Source of the DNA: Patella vulgata
Lineage: Eukaryota; Mollusca; Gastropoda; Patellidae
Direction: 5' to 3'
Length of the DNA stretch: 64,000 bases
NCBI RefSeq assembly: GCF_932274485.2
Contig: NC_065882.2
Location: forward strand, 28,786,890 to 28,850,889
The position numbers were made by a program, and so were the translations under genes. The notes under the pieces are model-generated. The model was given only the letters and a program-made list of their open reading frames with translations, did not search any database and was not told where the DNA came from. Shown piece by piece: positions 58,021-64,000 of the stretch (position 1 is its first letter; each line of letters begins with the position of its first letter).

Positions 58021-58080
58021 AATGAAATGGGGTTTGACGTCCTACTGTTCTGCTCCTAAACTGGGCTAATGAAGACGGGT
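58021..58080 (-). mobile_element. SINE-A tail fragment, minus strand
   Basis: AAATGAAATGGGGTTTGACG, TCCTACTGTTCTGCTCC and GGGCTAATGAAGACGG: only the final ~60 bases, like 31411-31471. Confidence 0.75.
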
Positions 58081-58559
58081 AAATCAAATGTAATTAGTAT
58101 TGGATTTGATCGACTACATGTACAGTATCTGTTATAATTGTTTAAAGAAATCAGAATATTTATTAATCAGAAGCAAGATTTGAACATTGAAAGTGTGTGT
58201 GGCACTTTTATCGATGATTACATGTACACTGTCGTAGGTGAGCCTCATATTGATAAGGGGGGGGGGGGGGGTGCCATCTGGTTCATTGGCAGTTGCAGAC
58301 AAAACCCATTTTTCTATATGAGAATGAAATTTGACAGCTTTTAATTACAGTCAAGTGTTATTTGAATCGATTATTTCGAGCTTGAACTATTAAATTGGCA
58401 AATTTTATTGGAGAACTTTGTTGACATATTGATTGCACGATTATTGATAGTCCGATTTGTAGACCGGTTTAGCGGGAGCGAAGGTGACAAGATTTTCACC
58501 CCGAGAATGCGTCATATATGGTTGCAGCAACTTATAGAGATAGTAGCAACATTAAATGT

Positions 58560-60171
58560 TTTCATATTAGGGGTGTAAACGTAGAATAAAACTTCAAACA
58601 TGACGAAACCTTAGCCTTATGGAAGGTAATAAGGCAAGAGAAGACTGAAGCTTTAGAGAGTAATCATTATTTTTGTTTTCTTTTTGTATAGAATTGGTAT
58701 ATAAGATCTTTTGAAATATTGGTGGATTTAGGGTGTGTCCGGTTAGACCATATAATTGACAGGTACAGGTATATATCATGAATGTATTTAGATTCAACAT
58801 TGTGTAGATGGATGGTGTCGTTGTTGATTTTGAACTCTTTTGTGAAATGAATGTTGTTTATGTGTGTGGTAATGAAACATTTATAGAATTGTAATTTGGG
58901 GCAATTTAGAAACAGATGATGGTAAGATTCAGTTACTCGGTTGCAATAGTGGTATTTATAGCTGTTAATATATATATTTCTGTATAGCATAATATCTTTT
59001 GTTAGCACTGCATTATTAATGGTTGTATACATGAAATCCTTTTCTTTTTCAGACAAGGAGGGACATTGATAGAGAGTTGTCCAGACTTGAGAGAAGTCAA
59101 TATGAGGTAATTGTTTATTTATTTTTGGTTCTGTGTGTAATATGTCAATTAGAGACCGGTATATGTCTTTAAGTTTTGTAGTGCAAGTTTATTTGATGGA
59201 TGCTTTGAGTCTATTGTAAGTTTCTTTTATATCTATATATGGTTGGGGGATTTTATCTGAGTGGGTATAATAATTGGATGCATATCTTGGCAGAATATCC
59301 CTTGTAGTAAATCCTAGCCAGTATATGTATAGGCCTACCCAAGGACTTATGTTGTCCTTGATAGCACTTACTATGAGTTGTTGTTGCATTGCCTGGGTTT
59401 TTAGTCGAATGTTTGGTACTTTAAGGCCACCATTTTTATGGTCTAGGTTCAAGGTGTTTCGATTAATTGTTTCACTTTTATTATCCCAGATGAAATTGTA
59501 GATTATTTTATTTATGTTTTTGGTAATTGAATTTGATGGAGGAACTATCCTAGCAACAAACCATAGTTTACTGAGTATGTAGGTGTTTAAGATACATATT
59601 TGTTCTTTATATGATAGCGACTGATTTTCCCATGTCTGAATGGTTGATTTCATTATTTGTACTAGGGGTAACCAGTTTTTTTCCATTTTATTTGTGCCAA
59701 ACCAAATGCCTAGTAATTTAATAACATCCGTTTTAATATTTATACTTATATTTACAGGATAAGAGTATTGGGATGGTTTACCAATATAAAGAATTTCAGT
59801 TTTATCATGGTTTAGCTGGGAGCCAGATATTGAGCCAAATGTTTTGAATTGTTCGAGAAGAGTGTTGTATGAAGATAGTCTCGATATTATTGCCGAACAG
59901 TCATCTGCGTGTTGAAAAAGCTTTATCTCTGATGGGTAGTTGGGGATTCTGATGCCTTTTATAAGGATGTTTCTGTTTATGTATGAGGCAAGGGGGTTGA
60001 TACATAGGGAGTAGAGAATCATGGATAATGGACATCCTTGGGAAAAGGATCCATTTACTTGGACTTTACTAATCAAGTTTTTAAACAATATTGTAACCCA
60101 GTTTAGGATGTAATTATTACCGTTTGGAGATGGATAGTTGGTTTTCAAATCCATATAATTAATTATTTATT
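58560..60171 (-). mobile_element. L1/Tx1-like LINE, 5'-truncated in the reverse transcriptase
   Basis: Read from 60171 downwards: MDLKTNYPSPNGNNY, NGSFSQGCPLSMILYSL (near 60040-59990), the catalytic HADDCSAI (about 59920), GSQLNHDKTEILYIG and KLLGIWFG, then the L1-type block IYNFIWDNKSETINRNTLNL and GGLKVPNIRLK (near 59490-59400). The frame is open from 60154 to 59192, stops at a single TAA (59189-59191), and continues in the same frame to 58667 with a C-terminal zinc-knuckle-like YCNRVTESYHHLFLNCP (near 58950-58900). Only one in-frame stop in ~500 codons suggests a young copy or a readily tolerated stop. Endonuclease and the 5' half are missing, and no A tail is visible. The first 56 bases recur at 61599-61654. 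Confidence 0.85.
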
Positions 60172-60182
60172 GGGGTGCCAGT

Positions 60183-60380
60183 GAAGTCGTCCACAAGCAA
60201 AGTCGTCCACACCCATTGGTGGAGTCGTCCACAAGGCATTGGCGATGTCGTCCACAACTATTGGTGATGTCGTCCACAACAAAGAATAAGACTCGTACAC
60301 AATTTACTCGTACTCAACTATTGGTGATGTCGTCCACAACTAAGAATAAGACTCGTACATAATTTACTCGTACTCAAAAC
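60183..60380 (+). repeat. Minisatellite of GTCGTCCACAA units
   Basis: At least seven GTCGTCCACA words, most as GGTGATGTCGTCCACAACTA. The last part includes a ~60-bp tandem duplication containing AAGAATAAGACTCGTACA and CAATTTACTCGTACTCAA. It starts immediately beyond the 5' end of the LINE. Confidence 0.8.
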
Positions 60381-60533
60381 GCCGATGTTATTGTAACATT
60401 TTTGATTAGTATTAACGATGTTTTTGTAATAAAGTTTATTGTATTGTTTGTTAATTGGCGTTAAGATTTTAGCATTTTGGTTTGTTTGATTAGTATTATC
60501 GATGTTTTTGTAATAAAGTATTGATTATTATTT

Positions 60534-60791
60534 GGGCCGAGAACATTTAGTTGCAAATTCTCCCAACCTTTTCACCGGCGCATTAATATGGCGGTAAAAA
60601 GGACCAAGTCCGCGAAAACAAAATAATTAAAACTTATAAAAATATTTTGAAGCAATTACTCATGGAAAGCTACGTGTGAAGAACTATCATTATTCATTTT
60701 ATGTATATTTAAATTAGTCTGTTTTGAAAAATTACAGGCCCTAAGCCTTTCCACGAACGTAAACAATAACTCGCTCCAGTCCACGGCCTAA
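60534..60791 (+). repeat. Duplication block B, copy 1
   Basis: 258 bases that recur at 62793-63050 with the same length and about 97 per cent identity, from GGGCCGAGAACATTTAGTTG to CAGTCCACGGCCTAA. The right edge coincides with the left edge of block A copy 2. Confidence 0.9.
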
Positions 60792-61598
60792 TACAAATCC
60801 CAAACAAATTCTTCGAAAGTGTTATGAGGGTTTCATCAAAGATGAAACTACTTCCAAGTTTTATGTAGGCCTGAACGTATTACTGATTACTAATCATTAC
60901 TTTATAAGGCTTTTTTATGGAAACAACTTTTTGAATGTATGAAGTCTATCCAAGGCTAATGAAATTTCACACCCAAGTGACTCAAACACTTTTAATAAAG
61001 ATGTTATTCGACTTTTATTTTTTTGTCCGGATGTAAAATATTGAATTTGAAACAATGTTCACAATAACGGAAAGTAAAATGATTGCTACATATGTATCAA
61101 GGCTTTTCATGACTGCATCTGTAAACATCGGAGTAGAAGCACGGTTAGCATGACGAATAAGTCTGGTGTCTGCCTCTTCATGATCGGGGTATAATTCAGG
61201 AACATTCTCTATATTTAGGACATCATTATAACTATTATCAGCACTAAATTTGGTACATTAATTTCCATGGGTAACATACAGATTAATTATACCTGGTGTA
61301 GAAGGCTGTATAGTTTGCCAAGGGCCTCATTGTTTGCTCCATTATTACTAAGAAAACTTCACCACTGCTGTGGAATGTTTTGGTCCATACTGTAAATTTT
61401 GACACCTTTATTAGCTCGTCTACTGCGCTCGACATTCTTGATGCTTATAACTGGGTACTGCAAAAAGTTAAAAAAATAACAGCCCACCTATGAATAACGT
61501 TTATATTTTGAAAAAATAAATGCATGACCTAATTTTCAACATTTTACAGTATCTGGTCAATATGAAATAAGTTTAGATATTGCGTCAAACATTTATCT
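60791..61598 (+). repeat. Segmental duplication block A, copy 2 (with empty site)
   Basis: Counterpart of 53090-54843. It lacks two stretches present in copy 1, the second being exactly the GTCCG repeat element (empty site at about 61541-61548). It contains the second copy of the HEEADTR pseudogene on the minus strand (about 61160-61215). Confidence 0.9.
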
Positions 61599-61654
61599 AT
61601 TACCATTTGGAGATGAATAGTTTGTTTTCAAATCCATATAATTAATTATTTATT
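61599..61654 (-). repeat. 56-bp copy of the L1/Tx1-like LINE 5' junction
   Basis: Matches 60116-60171 with a handful of changes and ends at the same base (AATTAATTATTTATT). Two LINE copies truncated at the identical base are more simply explained by duplication of one junction. Confidence 0.75.
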
Positions 61655-61827
61655 GTATATTTCGTGCAATTATATATTAAATACTGATTAACCCAAATAT
61701 GTATCTGTGTGAATTGGGCATATACATGAAGAATATAAGCAGTTGTCATTTCAGTGTAAGATACTTAGATAGTGAGAAAAGTAAATTAATGTAGGCCTAC
61801 TTTACCTTCAAACACATTACGATTACA

Positions 61828-61951
61828 TGTCATTTCGGTCCCGCGTCATTTCGGACTTAAGTCATTTCGGACCCCCAAAAATATGTCCTCGACATTTCGG
61901 ACTCGGGTAGGTGACGTTTCGGACTCGGACTGGCGACGTTTCGGACTCAAT
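61828..61951 (+). repeat. Minisatellite of GTCATTTCGGAC units
   Basis: Six to seven degenerate units: GTCATTTCGGTCCCGC, GTCATTTCGGACTTAA, GTCATTTCGGACCCCC, GACATTTCGGACTCGG, GACGTTTCGGACTCGG and GACGTTTCGGACTCAATA. Confidence 0.8.
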
Positions 61952-62047
61952 AAAATCTGAAAAAGTCTATGTATATATTTGTAGGTGAGGCTGATAACAG
62001 ACCATTCACAATAATAAAGAAATTAAACATTGTTAGTTGTGTTTTAT

Positions 62048-62455
62048 TTATCCCATACAGACCTTAAGCCCGTCGTACACGAGCAAATTTTCTTTGACAA
62101 ATGGAGATTTGTCAAGTAAATTTGCTCGTGTACGAGAGGAAATTTGCCACATTTTCATTTGCCATATGAGATTTGACAAAAGCTGGCATGCATAGCTTTT
62201 CGTCAAATAAATGTGTCAAGATTTGGAACTTATGCTCGTGTACGATAGGCCGTCAAATAAATTTGCCACAAATCTGCGCACGCAGATAAATCTATTGATT
62301 TCACTTTCATTTTTCGACGCAGGGGCAAATTTATTTGCTGGCTTCGTACACGGTCAAAGAAAATTTGAAGAGACCGTCAAAGAAATTTCTTAAATTTTCT
62401 TTGATTGTGTACGACCAGCTTTACGCACGTTTTTTTATCCCATACAGACCATACA
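62048..62455 (+). repeat. Short direct repeat flanking the MITE
   Basis: TTATCCCATACAGACC occurs at 62049-62063 and again at about 62436-62451, on either side of the MITE at 62067-62420; the pre-insertion site was apparently a small tandem duplication. Confidence 0.6.
62067..62420. mobile_element. Harbinger-like MITE, 354 bp, TTA duplication
   Basis: Starts AGCCCGTCGTACACG and ends GTGTACGACCAGCT, inverted at 12 of the first 14 bases, bracketed by TTA at 62064-62066 and 62421-62423 (TWA targets are typical of PIF/Harbinger). The interior repeats CAAATTTTCTTTGAC and CAAATAAATTTGCC words in both orientations, so the whole unit can fold. No coding capacity; the frame at 62211-62393 is incidental. 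Confidence 0.75.
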
Positions 62456-62486
62456 TTAATAACAACGGGAATATTTATTTGATGAA

Positions 62487-62740
62487 ATAATAGCTTCAGT
62501 CGGGTATTCATTTATCTTATAAAATATACTTTTTTTTCACACATTCCATTCGAAGTCAGCTCTATTACGGCTTTAACTCTGATACTTATCTCGAGTGATA
62601 CGTATTAATAATAACAATAAAAGAAAAATTCATTACGTGCCGGTAAATCACAAGCATCACACCGGAGGCCTTCTTGTCGTGGGCTTGGTTTCAATAATAG
62701 CTTCAGTCGGGTATTCATTTATCTTATAAAATATACTTTT
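62487..62740 (+). repeat. 48-bp direct repeat 206 bases apart
   Basis: 62487-62534 and 62693-62740 (AATAATAGCTTCAGTCGGGT to AAAATATACTTTT) are identical. The intervening 158 bases show no inverted ends. Confidence 0.85.
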
Positions 62741-62792
62741 ATATCGGTGCCCGTAATGACGATTTTTCTGTTTGCTGATTGGCTGAAATCTC

Positions 62793-63050
62793 GGGCCGAG
62801 AACATTTAGTTGCAAATTCTTCCAACCTTTTCACCGGCGCATTAATATGACGGTAAAAAGGACCAAGTCCGCAAAAACAAAATAATTAAAACTTATAAAA
62901 ATATTTTGAAGCAATTACTCATGGAAAGCTACGTGTGAAGAACTGTCATTATTCATTTTATGTATTTTTAAATTAGTCTGTGTTGAAAAATTACAGGCCC
63001 TAAGCCTTTCCACGAACGTAAACAATAACTCGCTCCAGTCCACGGCCTAA
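62793..63050 (+). repeat. Duplication block B, copy 2
   Basis: Partner of 60534-60791. Confidence 0.9.
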
Positions 63051-63111
63051 AGCCAGAGTAAGTTACCAGCATTGTTATACACCTGTAATGCTTTCAAATA
63101 TATTTAAGGAT

Positions 63112-63235
63112 AATGGTGGCTCAGTGAGTAAGCCACTGGTTCACAAACCAGGAGAACCCTATTTCGACCCAGTGTCCTTTCCACTTTGGCGTGCATGTAA
63201 AAGAACCCTTGACAGTTGGAAGTCTTCTAAATTAC
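63112..63235 (+). mobile_element. SINE-A head fragment
   Basis: ATGGTGGCTCAGTGAGTAAG (head), TATTTCGACCCAGTG (B-box-like) and GGCGTGCATGTAAAAGAACC with TTGACAGTTGGAAGTC: the first ~125 bases of the family with an internal deletion. Confidence 0.65.
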
Positions 63236-64000
63236 TGTCTAAATAACACTAATCATTGTATGTATTTACTTAATAGACTGATGACTAACCATTTGTAAAT
63301 GTACCCGTCTGCAGTTAAATATGTATTTGTTTAGTATATTATAAATAATTAGTGTGCATTGGGTTTTGTATGTAAAGTTTGGGGTATTCTTTATATAATC
63401 TCAAATTCATCTAATTAGGCTATATTATGAGGTGTGAACTAAATATCGGAGATTCCAAGAACACATTAAGCCATATTCCTGGGGCAATCCAGTACAACCC
63501 TTCTTCAACATGGACCACATACCTTATATTTCAGATATTCAGGATTTACAATATCATGGTTTATTTGTTTCGTGATAGATCCAAAACTAATACATATGAA
63601 ACTAGCGGACATTGCTAGTATATGTAGCAACTGGAAATATAATCTTGTTTAATATTTATAGATTCAAGTCAGAAATAAACAATATATTAGATTCATATAA
63701 TTAACGGTTTAATGTTACAGTCTGTATTCAAAACTATCAAATTATCATTATTATTAAACACTTCTAAATATAAACGTGGCTTTACGATAAACAGAATAAT
63801 AAACTGTTTACTGGAGCATAAAATCATTAAAAGGTGATACAAAAAAATGTTGGTATTAAAGTGATTTAACTGAGTACTGACGTGTTTCGGTACGTCAGGT
63901 CACGCCTTGTCACGTCAACAATCAAGTTACACCATGCATTACCGAGTATAGTAAGACCCAATACCTATTAAAGCGGAAAAAACTTACATTTTGAACTGTT
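63236..64000. other. Non-coding end of window
   Basis: No supported feature. A small repeated CACGTC...GACGTG wording near 63877-63920 is the only local structure. Confidence 0.5.

Noticed and set aside
62211-62393. 60-codon open frame
   Set aside because: Lies wholly in the foldable MITE.

Overview
The window is A+T-rich, gene-poor eukaryotic DNA made mostly of mobile-element remains. The mix fits a marine invertebrate, most likely a mollusc: a BEL/Pao LTR element, several LINE clades, two tRNA-headed SINE families, hAT-, pogo- and Harbinger-type DNA elements, and remains of an uncharacterised invertebrate protein family with HEEADTR and CNCK peptides. That placement is inference. I see no rRNA gene, no free-standing tRNA gene, no CRISPR array and no certain host gene. 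The best host-gene candidate is a small reading frame at 56.3-56.7 kb behind a CpG-bearing E-box/CCAAT segment.

Layout. 1-6.1 kb: a 5'-truncated LINE with a 29-base target duplication (1113-2363), a 1.8-kb terminal-inverted-repeat element built on CCGGAAAAC units (3103-4925), and an unrecognised reading frame (5144-5548). 6.2-20.9 kb: a broken BEL/Pao LTR element that has itself received a minus-strand LINE (8461-10139), a SINE (12189-12372) and a 5.2-kb element with ~0.7-kb inverted repeats, AG...CT ends and a 6-bp duplication (12408-17602; Polinton-like, non-autonomous). The last holds a pogo-like element in its left inverted repeat. 20.9-31.5 kb: LINE fragments of three kinds and a cluster of SINEs in both orientations. 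31.5-37 kb: mostly featureless, with an old tandem duplication. 37.3-41.7 kb: a diverged repeat family split by a hAT-like element with an 8-bp duplication (38491-40539). 41.7-52.7 kb: little except a 2-kb array of a GTCCG/GAGGTCAC repeat. 52.7-63.1 kb: a mosaic of duplicated blocks in which one copy preserves an empty site for another insertion, plus an L1/Tx1-like LINE, several minisatellites and a Harbinger-like MITE.

No gene set works together here. The story is layered insertion: autonomous retroelements (LINE, BEL/Pao), SINEs that probably borrow a LINE (both SINE families end in the same ~19-base 3' sequence), and several non-autonomous DNA elements with long inverted repeats. Several elements carry short degenerate tandem repeats at their ends. 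All similarities and family names were judged by eye and memory, without database searches.
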